Assembly: GCA_026390575.1 (NCBI GenBank)
Contig: JAPLFR010000008.1
Span: 1-64,000, forward strand
DNA: 64,000 nt
Reading direction: 5' to 3'
Origin: Ignavibacteriales bacterium
Lineage (GTDB): Bacteria; Bacteroidota; Ignavibacteria; UBA10030
The notes below the pieces were generated by a model. That model saw only the letters and a program-made list of their open reading frames with translations. It was not told where the DNA came from and ran no database searches. Both the position numbers and the translations under genes were made by a program. Shown here piece by piece: positions 28,751-39,800 of the stretch. Position 1 is the stretch's first letter. Every line of letters starts with the position of its first letter.

Positions 28751-30078
28751 TGGCAAGTATCATAACAAACAATAACACGACGAGCGGGTCAACAGGTAAA
28801 CAAGGAGTGAATTACACACCGGCGCTGACGGTTCTTACCTCTCTTTTCTTTATATGGGGATTCATTACCTGTTTGAATGATATCATCATCCCGCACTTAA
28901 AAGCTGTGTTTGATTTAAACTACGCACAAGTAATGCTTATTCAATTTTGTTTTTTTACTGCATATTTTGTGATGTCTATGCCTTCAGGCTGGTTGGTTGA
29001 ACGTGTAGGATATAAGAATGGAATCATCATTGGATTGCTTACTGCAGCCTTTGGGTGTCTCATGTTTTATCCGGCTGCAGGTGAACGATCATATACCACA
29101 TTTCTAATCGCGCTGTTCGTACTCGCATCTGGTTTTGCAATGTTGCAAGTTGCGGCAAATCCATATGTTGCTATTCTTGGAAAACCGGAAACTGCATCTA
29201 GTCGGCTCACGTTAACACAGGCGTTTAACTCGCTTGGGACGACTATAGCGCCTATATTTGGATCTATCTTGATCCTCGGAACAACTATAAAATCATCTGC
29301 CGAGCTTTCCTTTATGAGTCCGGGAGATGTAGAAGCATATCATATTACAGAGGCAGCATCTGTACAAACACCATACATTGGTCTTGCTGTAACACTCATA
29401 GCGATTTCCGTACTTATTGCTTTATTCAAACTTCCAAAAATTGAAGCATCAGAAGGAAAGTCAGCTTTGGATGGTGGAAATGTCCAGGACCATCTTCATG
29501 ACAGTGCATGGAAGTATCGCCACCTGGTGCTGGGTGCTATAGCTATCTTCACGTACGTAGGTGGAGAAGTGGCAATCGGAAGTTTTCTCGTTAATTATAT
29601 CAGTCAACCTTCAATTGGTTCAATGTCAGTCGCCGAAGCAGGGCGATACATTTCCTTCTATTGGGGCGGTGCGATGGTTGGACGGTTTATCGGTTCTTTT
29701 GTTATGAGATATGTCAAACCCGGAAAAGTCTTGATGACTAACGCTTTTACGGTTATTGCGCTTGTTATCATTTCAATGACTTCCACAGGTCACATTGCGA
29801 TGTGGACGATTCTTGCGGTCGGCCTCTTTAATTCGATTATGTTTCCAACGATTTTCGCTCTGGCTATTGATGGACTTGGAAAACATACTGGACAAGGATC
29901 AGGAATATTATGCATGGCAATTGTCGGCGGGGCGATTGTTCCGCTGCTCCAAGGTGTACTCGCAGATAAGATTGGAATTCAAATGGCATTTATCCTTCCT
30001 ATTTTTTGCTATGCGTTTATAGCATTCTATGGTATGAAGGGGCATATTCCAACGTATATGGAAGTTGAAAAAGCATAA
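28750..30078 (+). CDS. FucP-family MFS sugar:H+ symporter
   Basis: A 443-residue, 12-TM carrier of the FucP/GluP family. It shows [26 protein letters not shown] near the start, [17 protein letters not shown], and [17 protein letters not shown]. FucP relatives import fucose, glucose, galactose or mannose. The neighbouring glucokinase makes glucose the best guess. The start ATG 28750 shares its A with the TGA stop of the phosphorylase (TGATG) and has AGGAGA upstream, so translation is probably coupled. Confidence 0.88.
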   Translation: MASIITNNNTTSGSTGKQGVNYTPALTVLTSLFFIWGFITCLNDIIIPHLKAVFDLNYAQVMLIQFCFFTAYFVMSMPSGWLVERVGYKNGIIIGLLTAAFGCLMFYPAAGERSYTTFLIALFVLASGFAMLQVAANPYVAILGKPETASSRLTLTQAFNSLGTTIAPIFGSILILGTTIKSSAELSFMSPGDVEAYHITEAASVQTPYIGLAVTLIAISVLIALFKLPKIEASEGKSALDGGNVQDHLHDSAWKYRHLVLGAIAIFTYVGGEVAIGSFLVNYISQPSIGSMSVAEAGRYISFYWGGAMVGRFIGSFVMRYVKPGKVLMTNAFTVIALVIISMTSTGHIAMWTILAVGLFNSIMFPTIFALAIDGLGKHTGQGSGILCMAIVGGAIVPLLQGVLADKIGIQMAFILPIFCYAFIAFYGMKGHIPTYMEVEKA

Positions 30079-30101
30079 TGAAATATTAGAAGACTTGCAT
30101 T

Positions 30102-31148
30102 ATGACTAAAAATCAAGTCACACTCGGCATTGATATTGGTGGAACCAATACAGTCTTCGGCTTCGTAGATCGGATGGGTAATTGTTACGCAGATTCCTCG
30201 ATTCTGACGAACGCTCATCAATCATCTGAAATATTCTTTGATCGATTGCAAAAGAAGGTAAAAATTTTATTTTCGAACCTGCAAGGAAAATATGAGTTCA
30301 AAGGAATAGGTATCGGAGCGCCGAATGCAAATTATTACAAGGGAACGATTGAAAATCCGCCCAATCTTAGTTGGGAGTATGTAAATGTTCTAGAAGAGTT
30401 GGGGAAGTTCTTCGAAGTGCCAGTATCCGTAACCAACGATGCAAATGTTGCAGCGCTCGGTGAAATGATGTTTGGTGCAGCGCAAGGAATGAAGAATTTT
30501 ATTGTGATTACACTTGGCACAGGTCTGGGGAGTGGGATTGTTGCCAATGGTGAACTGATTCTTGGTTCAGATGGATTTGCAGGAGAGATTGGACACACAA
30601 TAGTAGATCCAAAAGGCAGAGAATGTGGATGCGGCCGTCGCGGTTGTTTAGAGGCATATTCTTCTGCAACTGGGCTCCGAAGAACTGTTCAAGAACTTAT
30701 GTGCACAAAGACGATGTCAAGTGAGTTGCGCAATATTAGCTATGAACAATTGACATCACGTATGATATACGAAGCTGCAGTGCGAGGTGATCGTATGGCA
30801 TTGGATGCTTTTGAGGTTACCGGACAAGTTCTTGGAATGAAATTAGCAGATTCAGTCGCTCATCTGAGCCCCGAAGCAATTATTTTATTGGGTGGACTTG
30901 CCGCAGCCGGCGATTTGATTTTTAAACCGACCAAACGTGCTTTGGAGGAAAATCTTTTCGGTATTTTTAAAAATAAAGTGGCACTACTTCCCTCAGCAAT
31001 TGCTGAAGGTAAAGCCGCAATTTTAGGTGCTAGTGCACTTATTTGGAACGATCTGGAAAAAAAAAACAAACCTTCCTGGATGCGAATGCTTTCTAATGGA
31101 ACGAAAGAAAATAGAGAAAAGGCCACTGCATCCACATTGCAAAAATAA
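30102..31148 (+). CDS. ROK-family glucokinase
   Basis: A 348-residue cytosolic sugar kinase. It has the ATP-binding LGIDIGGTNTVFGFVD (about 7-22), the sugar-binding region VTNDANVAALGE, EIGHTI, and the ROK zinc motif CGCGRRGCLE (about 178-187). There is no N-terminal helix-turn-helix, so it is a kinase and not a ROK repressor. It would phosphorylate the glucose released by GH3 enzymes and imported by the FucP-type carrier, 23 bp upstream in the same operon. Confidence 0.9.
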   Translation: MTKNQVTLGIDIGGTNTVFGFVDRMGNCYADSSILTNAHQSSEIFFDRLQKKVKILFSNLQGKYEFKGIGIGAPNANYYKGTIENPPNLSWEYVNVLEELGKFFEVPVSVTNDANVAALGEMMFGAAQGMKNFIVITLGTGLGSGIVANGELILGSDGFAGEIGHTIVDPKGRECGCGRRGCLEAYSSATGLRRTVQELMCTKTMSSELRNISYEQLTSRMIYEAAVRGDRMALDAFEVTGQVLGMKLADSVAHLSPEAIILLGGLAAAGDLIFKPTKRALEENLFGIFKNKVALLPSAIAEGKAAILGASALIWNDLEKKNKPSWMRMLSNGTKENREKATASTLQK

Positions 31149-31213
31149 TTCCTTCAAGTTTACGTATCCCCATCCTTTCATTACTTACAATCTGTATTCA
31201 TAGATAGGTTGTT

Positions 31214-33070
31214 ATGAAACTGATTTCCCAAGTTACGATTATTCTTATTGTATTTTCTTTTGTTCATGTTTCTGGCCAGTCACAGGGACAAACTACCTCA
31301 CCGCAAGACACGATAGCGCGGATTGGCACGAGCGCGATTACGGTGCGCGAGCTATCCGATCGCCTCGAATTAATGCCCTATCCATATAAAGATAAACCAT
31401 CTAAAACGGACTCAGCCAAAGTGAGAGCGCTGCTTGGTTTAATTGCTGAAAAGGTTCTTGCCAATGAAGCGCATCGTCTCAATTTGGCAGAGAATTCGAC
31501 AATCTCGCGCATGCGTGAGGGATTAGAAAACCTCTTTGTCCGTGATGAACTGTTCAAACGCGAAGTTGAAGCAAATGCAAAGCCGACCGCGGAAGAAGTA
31601 ATCGCAGGGATACACCGCTTGGAATGGAAGCTCAAAGTTGTTGCGTTTCTTGTTCGCTCGGAAAATGACGGCAAGGCTCTTGTAAAACACCTTCGCAGGA
31701 ATAAAACAAAGAATATTTTTCAAGGATTGCCAAAAGGCTTATTCACAGAAACCGATACTATCAATATTCTTTTTGGAGGACCGGATTCAGCATACGAAAA
31801 TGCTGCCTATTCTATCGGTAACTCCAGAGTTTCTAAACCATTCTATTCTCAAAATCTCGGTTGGTCTGTGCTTTATCTGCTCGATAAGGTTACGAATCCC
31901 GAGTCAGCAAAGATGACATTGGATGAACGCAGTCGCAGAGTTGAGAAAACCTTGAAAGAGCAACGCGAACAGGATATAGGTGAACATTATTTGCTTGCAG
32001 TACTTTCGTCGAAGAATGCAACAGCTGATTCCAATATTTTCAATGCACTTGCAAATTCTATTATTGAGTTGCGGAAAGAAATTGATCCAAAATATTATCA
32101 GAGAAAAGGTGGGTATATGATTACGTCGGAAATGGTGGACGTTATCATCGATCGGCTGAAGCCTTATCTTGATGCAACTTTCATTACCATCACGGGCGAT
32201 AGCATGTCGCTTGGAAAACTACTCGAAATGTTTCGCTACGAAAACTTTATTTCAAAATCTTTGGATGGATTTTCATTCAAAATGGAGTTGAATGAGGAAG
32301 TAAAACATTTGGTCGGGAATGAGTTGCTTGCGCGTGAAGGTCGCAAACAACTCCTCCAGAATTCCACGGCGGTGCAACGCGATATGAAATTGTGGACCAA
32401 CTATTGGGCTGCCATCCAGCTCTATAGTAATGTACGCGATAGTGTCAAAGTTACGAACGAAGATATCGTCGAATATCTTCTCAAGACCAAAGAAATTTTT
32501 GGCCGATACTATGAAGTCAATGTTCGTGAAATTCTGACCTCTAAACTGGAAGATGCGACGAGGATACTTAACGAAATTCGACACAGGAAAAATCTTGCCG
32601 AGATGGTACCTCAATATTCTATACGTGCGGAATGGGTGAAGAATGGGGGTGAGTCTGGTTATTTTGGAGTTCTTCGACATCCTGAAATCGGTTTTCGTGC
32701 GTTGCTCTCAGATACAGGAACACTCGTCGGTCCCGTCAAATTGGAAGAGGGTTATTCACTCTTCACTGTCCTCGGCAAAAGGCGCACAAAGGAAGCAATC
32801 GTCGGCTTTGATACACTTTGCCAGAACATAAGAAAGCGATTGTTGAATGAGAAGCAGAAGCAGGCAACCGATCGCTTTATTGCAAAACTCGCCCTTGAAC
32901 AACAAGTAAGTATTGATTATAAAAAACTGAAATTGGTCAAACCATCGATAATCCAAATGTTTACACAGCGTTTTATGGGTTTCGGAGGAATGATGACTGC
33001 CGTCCCTCTTCTAATGCAGCAGTGGGAATGGATTAAGGAATATGAACAATCAATAAAAGTAATTCCATAG
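31214..33070 (+). CDS. periplasmic parvulin-type peptidyl-prolyl isomerase
   Basis: A 618-residue exported protein with a signal peptide of about 22 residues (VHVSGQ). A SurA-like chaperone region (about 30-130, DTIARIGTSAITVRELSDRL) precedes a divergent first PpiC-like segment (about 135-225). A second rotamase segment lies near 430-530 (VNVREILTSKLEDATRILNEI ... ESGYFGVLRHPEIG). Proteins of this class help outer membrane and secreted proteins fold. Its place inside a glucanase operon, 11 bp before a GH3 gene, suggests a dedicated foldase for the locus. Client identity is inference. Confidence 0.75.
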   Translation: MKLISQVTIILIVFSFVHVSGQSQGQTTSPQDTIARIGTSAITVRELSDRLELMPYPYKDKPSKTDSAKVRALLGLIAEKVLANEAHRLNLAENSTISRMREGLENLFVRDELFKREVEANAKPTAEEVIAGIHRLEWKLKVVAFLVRSENDGKALVKHLRRNKTKNIFQGLPKGLFTETDTINILFGGPDSAYENAAYSIGNSRVSKPFYSQNLGWSVLYLLDKVTNPESAKMTLDERSRRVEKTLKEQREQDIGEHYLLAVLSSKNATADSNIFNALANSIIELRKEIDPKYYQRKGGYMITSEMVDVIIDRLKPYLDATFITITGDSMSLGKLLEMFRYENFISKSLDGFSFKMELNEEVKHLVGNELLAREGRKQLLQNSTAVQRDMKLWTNYWAAIQLYSNVRDSVKVTNEDIVEYLLKTKEIFGRYYEVNVREILTSKLEDATRILNEIRHRKNLAEMVPQYSIRAEWVKNGGESGYFGVLRHPEIGFRALLSDTGTLVGPVKLEEGYSLFTVLGKRRTKEAIVGFDTLCQNIRKRLLNEKQKQATDRFIAKLALEQQVSIDYKKLKLVKPSIIQMFTQRFMGFGGMMTAVPLLMQQWEWIKEYEQSIKVIP

Positions 33071-33081
33071 GAATAAACATC

Positions 33082-35583
33082 ATGAAAATTCATTCGATTT
33101 TATCCATTGCTCTCTTACTTTCAATTCTTCCCACATGCGGAATGGCACAGCCGGAGAAGTTTCGGAATAAAGATTTATCGGTAGAAGAACGTGTGAACGA
33201 TCTTCTTGGCAGAATGACAATCGAAGAAAAGATTAATTTGTTGGGCGGAACAGGTTTTGCGACGAAGCCGATAGAGCGATTAGGTATTCCCGAATTACGG
33301 ATGACGGACGGACCACTCGGCGTAAGAGGGGAAAAATCCACAGCTTTTCCTTCAGGAATTTGTATCGGAGCTACTTGGAATCCGGCGCTTGCATATAATG
33401 TTGGCGCTGCAATTGGACGCGAGGTGAAGGGACATGACCGGCATGTCATTCTTGGGCCGTGTGTGAATATTGCACGTATCCCGCAAGGGGGAAGAAATTT
33501 CGAAAGCTATGGTGAAGATCCATGTTTGACGAGTCGCATGGCAGTCGATTATATTAAAGGAGTTCAAAGCGAAGGCGTAGCGGCGACTGTCAAACACTTT
33601 GCCTGCAATAACCAGGAATATGAACGTATGTTTGTTGATACAAAAGTTAATGAACGGGCCTTGAATGAAATTTACTTTCCTGCATTTAAAGCTGCTGTGC
33701 AGGAAGCAAATGTTCTGTGTGTGATGAATTCCTATAACAAAGTCAATGGTCACCATGCAAGTGAAAATGATGCTCTTCTGATTGATAAGCTAAAAAAAGA
33801 ATGGGGATTTAAATGGCTGGTCATGTCCGATTGGGGTGCCGTGCATAGCACGGTTCCTACTGCCAATGGCGGTATGGATCTTGAAATGCCAACGGGTGAA
33901 TTTTTAAATAATAGTACGTTAGCAAATCCGTTGAAGAATGGGGTGGTAAAAGAGACCACGATTGATGACAAAGTGCGACGAATATTACGTGTCATCTTTA
34001 CACTAGGACTTTTTGAAAAGCCGAGCTTAAAAGACGAAAGTTTGATCGGCTCTTTAGACAATCGCAAGGCAGCATTCGAAGCAGCGAAAGAGGGGATTGT
34101 TCTGTTACAGAATAAAGAAAATATCCTACCGTTAGATTTTTCGAAACTCAAATCAATCGCTATTATTGGTCCTAATGCGGCGATCTGCAGAACTGGCGGC
34201 GGAGGAAGTTCGCAGGTTGATCCATTAGAAGCCCCGAGTCCTTTGGAAATTTTGAAAAAACAATTTGGCGATAAGATCAAAATCAATTATGCTTTAGGAT
34301 TACAGCTCGGAGGTGAAGGCTTGCCTATCGAATCAAAATATCTTGTAACGAACAAAGGGGAGCCAGGTTTAGTTGGAGAATATTTTAAGAATATGGAATT
34401 AAAGGGAAAACCAGCCTTCGTTCGGATTGATACAATGATAAATTTTGATTTTGGCAATTCAGGATTGAACGCAGGATTTCCTCATAATGATTTCTCTGTA
34501 CGATGGACTGGAAAGTTAAAGGCTCCGGAAACCAATACCTATCTTTTAGAAACCATTAGTGACGATGGCGTTCGTCTCTGGGTGGACGATACGTTATTAA
34601 TTGATTATTGGAATGATCATGCACCGGAACCAAGTAGTGTTAGAGTGAAATTTGAAGCGTCCAAAGAATACAAGATTAAGATTGAATATTATCAACATCG
34701 TGGCAGTGCAATTTTAAAACTTGGATGGTTGACATCGGACTACGATCCGATGAAATCAGCATTAGCTGCTGCAAAGAATTCTGATGCTGCAATCCTCTTT
34801 ATGGGAGACGCTCCTAATATAGAATCGGAAGGCATCGATAGAGACAATTTGGTTCTGCCACGGAATCAAGACGGGCTGATTGAAGAAGTTGCGAAGGTGA
34901 ATAAGAACACAATTGTTGTTCTCAATACGGGTTCACCTGTTTTCATGGATCGCTGGCTTGGAAGCGTCAAGGCTGTCGTACAAGCATGGTTCGGTGGACA
35001 GGAGATGAGTTATGCCGTCTCGGAAGTGCTCTCAGGTTCGTATAATCCATCAGGGAAATTGCCGATGACATTCCCGAAGCGCTGGGAAGATTGTTCTGCC
35101 TTTGGAACCTACAAAGCAAAAGATAGTGTAACGGAATATTCCGATGGTATATATGTTGGCTATAGACATTTCGATAAGAAAAACATTGAACCGCTTTTCT
35201 CATTTGGCTATGGTTTGTCTTATACGACATTCGAATATAAAGACCTGAAGACAGAAACATCTGCCAATGTAACACAACCAGAAATCAAAGGATCATTAAA
35301 TGTCTCCAATACAGGCAAGTGCGATGGCGCAGAAGTTATTCAAGTCTATGTGCACAATATCAAATCGACTGTTGATAGACCGGTGAAAGAATTAAAGGCA
35401 TTCTTTAAGGTTCCTCTCAAGCCAGGCGAGACAAAGAATGTTCATTTCAGTTTAGACAAGAATGCATTTTCCTACTATAACGTGGAAAAAAAGGAATGGA
35501 TTGTTGAGCCGGGAAAATATGCCGTTCAGATTGGCAGCTCATCGAAAGACATCCGGCTCTCAGAAATCATTGAATTGAAGTAG
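33082..35583 (+). CDS. GH3 beta-glucosidase with inserted PA14 domain
   Basis: An 833-residue exported enzyme with a signal peptide of about 22 residues (GMAQ). The GH3 N domain (about 35-310) has RIPQGGRNFESYGEDP, KHFACNNQE and nucleophile Asp in VMSDWGAVH. The GH3 C domain (about 340-400, resuming after 555) is interrupted by a PA14 domain (about 425-555, LVGEYFKNMELKG ... SDDGVRLWVDDTLLIDYW). A C-terminal fibronectin-III-like domain follows (about 735-833). PA14 inserts restrict or shape the glycan site. It would release glucose from beta-gluco-oligosaccharides. With no sorting domain it is probably periplasmic. A good AGGAA ribosome binding site precedes ATG 33082. Confidence 0.92.
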   Translation: MKIHSILSIALLLSILPTCGMAQPEKFRNKDLSVEERVNDLLGRMTIEEKINLLGGTGFATKPIERLGIPELRMTDGPLGVRGEKSTAFPSGICIGATWNPALAYNVGAAIGREVKGHDRHVILGPCVNIARIPQGGRNFESYGEDPCLTSRMAVDYIKGVQSEGVAATVKHFACNNQEYERMFVDTKVNERALNEIYFPAFKAAVQEANVLCVMNSYNKVNGHHASENDALLIDKLKKEWGFKWLVMSDWGAVHSTVPTANGGMDLEMPTGEFLNNSTLANPLKNGVVKETTIDDKVRRILRVIFTLGLFEKPSLKDESLIGSLDNRKAAFEAAKEGIVLLQNKENILPLDFSKLKSIAIIGPNAAICRTGGGGSSQVDPLEAPSPLEILKKQFGDKIKINYALGLQLGGEGLPIESKYLVTNKGEPGLVGEYFKNMELKGKPAFVRIDTMINFDFGNSGLNAGFPHNDFSVRWTGKLKAPETNTYLLETISDDGVRLWVDDTLLIDYWNDHAPEPSSVRVKFEASKEYKIKIEYYQHRGSAILKLGWLTSDYDPMKSALAAAKNSDAAILFMGDAPNIESEGIDRDNLVLPRNQDGLIEEVAKVNKNTIVVLNTGSPVFMDRWLGSVKAVVQAWFGGQEMSYAVSEVLSGSYNPSGKLPMTFPKRWEDCSAFGTYKAKDSVTEYSDGIYVGYRHFDKKNIEPLFSFGYGLSYTTFEYKDLKTETSANVTQPEIKGSLNVSNTGKCDGAEVIQVYVHNIKSTVDRPVKELKAFFKVPLKPGETKNVHFSLDKNAFSYYNVEKKEWIVEPGKYAVQIGSSSKDIRLSEIIELK

Positions 35584-35607
35584 CTTGTTTATGGATATAC
35601 TCACCGT

Positions 35608-36834
35608 GTGCTAAGAACCGGATTGAAATATCTGCTGTTCATTTTTTTCTTTTCCAATTTTGGATTTGCCCAACAATCTACGTTTGTGGGAACCAAAGGA
35701 AAAGAGATTGTAATGCCGGATGGAACACCGATTCTTCTTCGAGGTATCAACCTCGGAAACTGGCTTGTGCCAGAAGGGTATATGTTCAAGTTCGATTCGG
35801 CCACATCTCCTCGATTGATCAATAATGTTTTGTGTGAACTAGTCGGAGCAGATGAGGCGCGAATGTTTTGGAAAAAGTACCGCGACAACTATATTACACG
35901 CGATGATATAGAGTACATCAAAAAAGTGGGATTGAATTCTGTACGTATTCCATTCAATTGGAGGCTTTTTACTATTGAAGAATATCCGGACCTCTGGGTC
36001 GGTCCGGGATTCGAACTGCTCGATCGTGTGATTCGTTGGTGTAAAGAAGCAGGTATATGGGTTGTTCTCGATATGCATTGTGCACCTGGGGGACAGACCG
36101 GTGACAATATTGATGATAGCTGGGGATATCCTTTTCTTTTTGAAAATCCTGAAAGCCAAGAGCGCGCGATTCAACTCTGGAAAAAAATTGCCGAAAGATA
36201 CAAAGATGAATCTGCCATTATAGGCTATGACTTACTTAACGAGCCTATCGCAGTTTTTTTTGATCAGAAGAAATTGAATCCATTGCTTGAACCATTCTAC
36301 AAACGAGTTGTTTCTGCGATTCGCGAGGTTGACAAAAATCATATTGTTTTTCTTGGCGGTGCTCAGTGGAATACAAATTTCAGTGTTTTTGGCCCACCGT
36401 TCGATAAAAAAGTTGTTTACACTTTTCACAGGTATTGGTGCGATACAACACAGGCGACAGTACAGGAATATATTAACTTTCACAACATTTATAATGTGCC
36501 GCTATGGATGGGAGAATCGGGCGAAAACACTAATGCATGGATCGCAAGTTGGCGTCGACTTCAGGAACGAAATAATATTGGGTGGTGTTTCTGGCCATAT
36601 AAAAAGATGGAATCACAACAATGCATGGTTACGTTCGATCGTCCCGCGCATTGGAACTTGTTAGTACAATTTGCGAAGAGTCCCCGTACAGGTTATGCAA
36701 GCTTACGTACTATCTGTCCATCCATTGATAGTGTTCGTACAGCTCTTGATGAATTCATTCGTCTTTGTCAATTTAAAAACTGCCTGTTGAACGAAGGATA
36801 CACCAAAGCGTTGGGGAGTAGAACAAATAAATAA
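35608..36834 (+). CDS. GH5 exo-beta-1,3-glucanase-like enzyme
   Basis: A 408-residue, single-domain GH5 enzyme with a signal peptide (about 1-21, FGFAQ). It shows RGINLGNWLVPEGYMF, DMHCAPGGQTGDNI, acid/base Glu in YDLLNEPIAV, and nucleophile Glu in WMGESGEN. It is the closest in layout to fungal-type exo-beta-1,3-glucanases and is a paralogue of the GH5 domains at 8962 and 40035. The start is GTG 35608 with only a weak ribosome binding site, 24 bp after the GH3 gene, which suggests translational coupling. Confidence 0.87.
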   Translation: MLRTGLKYLLFIFFFSNFGFAQQSTFVGTKGKEIVMPDGTPILLRGINLGNWLVPEGYMFKFDSATSPRLINNVLCELVGADEARMFWKKYRDNYITRDDIEYIKKVGLNSVRIPFNWRLFTIEEYPDLWVGPGFELLDRVIRWCKEAGIWVVLDMHCAPGGQTGDNIDDSWGYPFLFENPESQERAIQLWKKIAERYKDESAIIGYDLLNEPIAVFFDQKKLNPLLEPFYKRVVSAIREVDKNHIVFLGGAQWNTNFSVFGPPFDKKVVYTFHRYWCDTTQATVQEYINFHNIYNVPLWMGESGENTNAWIASWRRLQERNNIGWCFWPYKKMESQQCMVTFDRPAHWNLLVQFAKSPRTGYASLRTICPSIDSVRTALDEFIRLCQFKNCLLNEGYTKALGSRTNK

Positions 36835-36869
36835 AATGTTGTGTATATTATTTACAAAGGAATTTGGTA

Positions 36870-39800
36870 ATGAATATAAGGAGCCTCATAAATAAAGCAT
36901 TCATGATGTGCCTGTTTTTTGGAATGCTGTTTGCTCTATGCTCCTATAGATTGAGCGCACAAACTATCGAAGCACGTATCGACACGCTGATTAGTAAGAT
37001 GACGATGAGTGAAAAGATATTGCAACTCTGTCAGCAGGGGAACTTTAATACCGCCAACAACACCAGGCTGGGTATTCCAGGATTTATCATGTCGGATGGA
37101 CCTCATGGTGTCCGCAGTGGTAATGCGACAAGTTTTCCTGTTGGTATTGGGATGGCGTCGATGTGGGATATAGAACTTGCTTATCGCATTGGAGAGGCGA
37201 TGGGAAAAGAATTCCGGGGGAAAAGCAAGCACCAAGCTCTTGGACCCTGTCTAGATATAGATCGAGATCCACGTAATGGGCGTAGTCCGGAAACAGGTGG
37301 CGAAGATTACTATCTCTGTGCTCAGACTACAACAGCAGTAGTCAAAGGAATACAATCCACACCGTGTATTGCAACAGTGAAGCATTATAACGCCAATCAT
37401 CGGGAGAATGGGCGAACATCAAACAATATTACAGCGAATCAAAGAATATTACACGAGGATGCAGGGTTGGCATTCCGAACGGCTGTACAGCAAGGCGGTG
37501 CAATGTGTGTGATGAACGCTTACAATCTTATCAATAGCCAATATTGCGCAGAGAATTACAACGTGCTGTCAACCATTTTGCGTACACACTGGGGTTTCCC
37601 ATATTATGTCGTTTCTGACTGGGGCTCGATTACGAATTCAGAAAAAGCCATTAAAGCGGGATGCAGCATTTGTATGGGAGCCGATAACTACAAAAATGAT
37701 TTACCGGGGCTTGTTGCCAGCGGGACAGTACCGGATTCGATCATTAATAGTGCAGTTCGGTGTGTCTTGCGAACGAAGATATTGGCAGGTATGCTCGACT
37801 ATCAACCACCTGGTGATCCTAACGATGTGAATAGTACGGCTCACCAGCAGCTTTGTCTTGAAGCAGGACGAAAGTCGCTTGTGCTTCTCAAAAACCAGGA
37901 TAATATTCTTCCATTAAATAAAAGCACCATCAATAAAATAGCGCTCATTGGTCCCAGTGCGGCGACACTGCAAATTGATGGTTCCGGTAGCGCGTATGTT
38001 ACTCCGTTCTACTCCATCACTCCAAGGCAAGGAATAGAAACGAAGATCGGTGCTAGTAAAGTTCAGTTTGTGAATGGTTGTGATATTAATAGCACAGATA
38101 CGAATAGCTTTGCGAGTGCTCGAACAATTGCCGCTACTTCCGATGTTGTAATCTACTGTGGAGGACTCGATGGAGGTCAGGAAGGTGAAGGGCATGATCG
38201 AGCCAGTGGATCGATTCAACTGCCCGGCAAACAACAGGATTTGATCAACGCATTAGCAGCGGCAAATAAGAATATCATTGTTGTTCTTTTCAGTGGCGGA
38301 GTTTGCGGTGTTTCCCGATGCATCGATAATATCAAAGGATTGGTGTATGCCTTCTATCCGGGACAGGAAGGAGGGAACGCACTCGCCGATGTATTGTTCG
38401 GTGATTACAATCCTGGCGGCAAGCTTCCTGTTACTATGCCAAAGAGCGACACTCAATTGCCGCCTTGGCTGCAAAATGACAATTTGAACACGGGCTACGG
38501 ACGAGGATATCGTTGGTTTGATAAAATGGGATACACACCTCAATATGCATTTGGTCTTGGATTGAGTTATACAACATTCTCCTATACTAATTTGATTGTT
38601 CCTTCTTCTGTTACTCCAGGTCAACCGGTGGATATCAGCGTTGATGTTAGTAATACGGGACCACGAACAGGCGAGGAAGTGGTACAACTCTATGTCACTG
38701 ATACATTATCATCTGTACCGATGCCTGTGAAGCAATTAAAAGGATTCAAGCGCGTTGCAATCAATCCGGGACAGACAGTGACCGTAACGTTCACTTTAAC
38801 GGCAGATGAACTCTATTATTTCAATGAAACGACCAATACGTACGAAGTTGAGCCAGGGCAATACACGGTTCGAATTGGAGGTTCGTCAGATAATCTTCCC
38901 GTCTCCGGCAATTTCAATGTATCATCGGGCCCCCAAAAACCAGATTTGCTAATCACAAACATCAAAATGGTACCGCCATATCCATTTCCTGGACAAAAAG
39001 TAATTTTTCTGGCAACGGTGAAGAACCAAGGAACAGCAGCGACAACTGCTGGCTCTCAAGTGAAGGTTTCTTTCAATGTGAATGGCCAACAAGTATGCTG
39101 GTCAGATAATTTTACAAGTTCGATTCCGGCAGGTGGCATGGCTTTAATTTGCGGCAATACAGGTCCTGGTGAAACTAATACTTGGACATCAGGTGAGGTT
39201 GGAAATTATAATGTTGGCGCCACAGTCGATCCTGATAATACTGTAGATGAATGTGTAGAGACAAATAATTCTCTTTCGACTCAATTGACTGTCTATCTGC
39301 AACCTCCTCCACCACCGCCCAATCTTGCACTGAATAAATCTGTAAGAGTCACTTCTATGGAGAACTCCGGATTAGACGGACCTTATGCTGTAGATGGTGA
39401 TATGGGAACGCGCTGGTCATCTGCGTTCAGTGATCCACAATCGATCATCGTTGATCTTGGTTCTATTTATCACATTGATGACGTTACGCTCTATTGGGAA
39501 ACTGCGTATGCGAAAGTATATTACCTCAAGGCTTCAATTGACTCTTCAAACTGGACATTTATTTCATATAAGACGAACGGCATGGGGGGAACAGAAAAGA
39601 TTTCTGTTGGGGCAGATGCCCGGTATGTGCAGATGCTTGGCATCCAACGTGCGACACAATATGGATATTCGCTTTGGGAGATCGAAGTACACGGGTCCGA
39701 TTCTAACGGAATAAACTCTCTCGATAACATAATACCACCAAAGGAATTTTCTCTCTTCAACAACTATCCTAATCCGTTTAATCCCAGTACAATTATTGAA

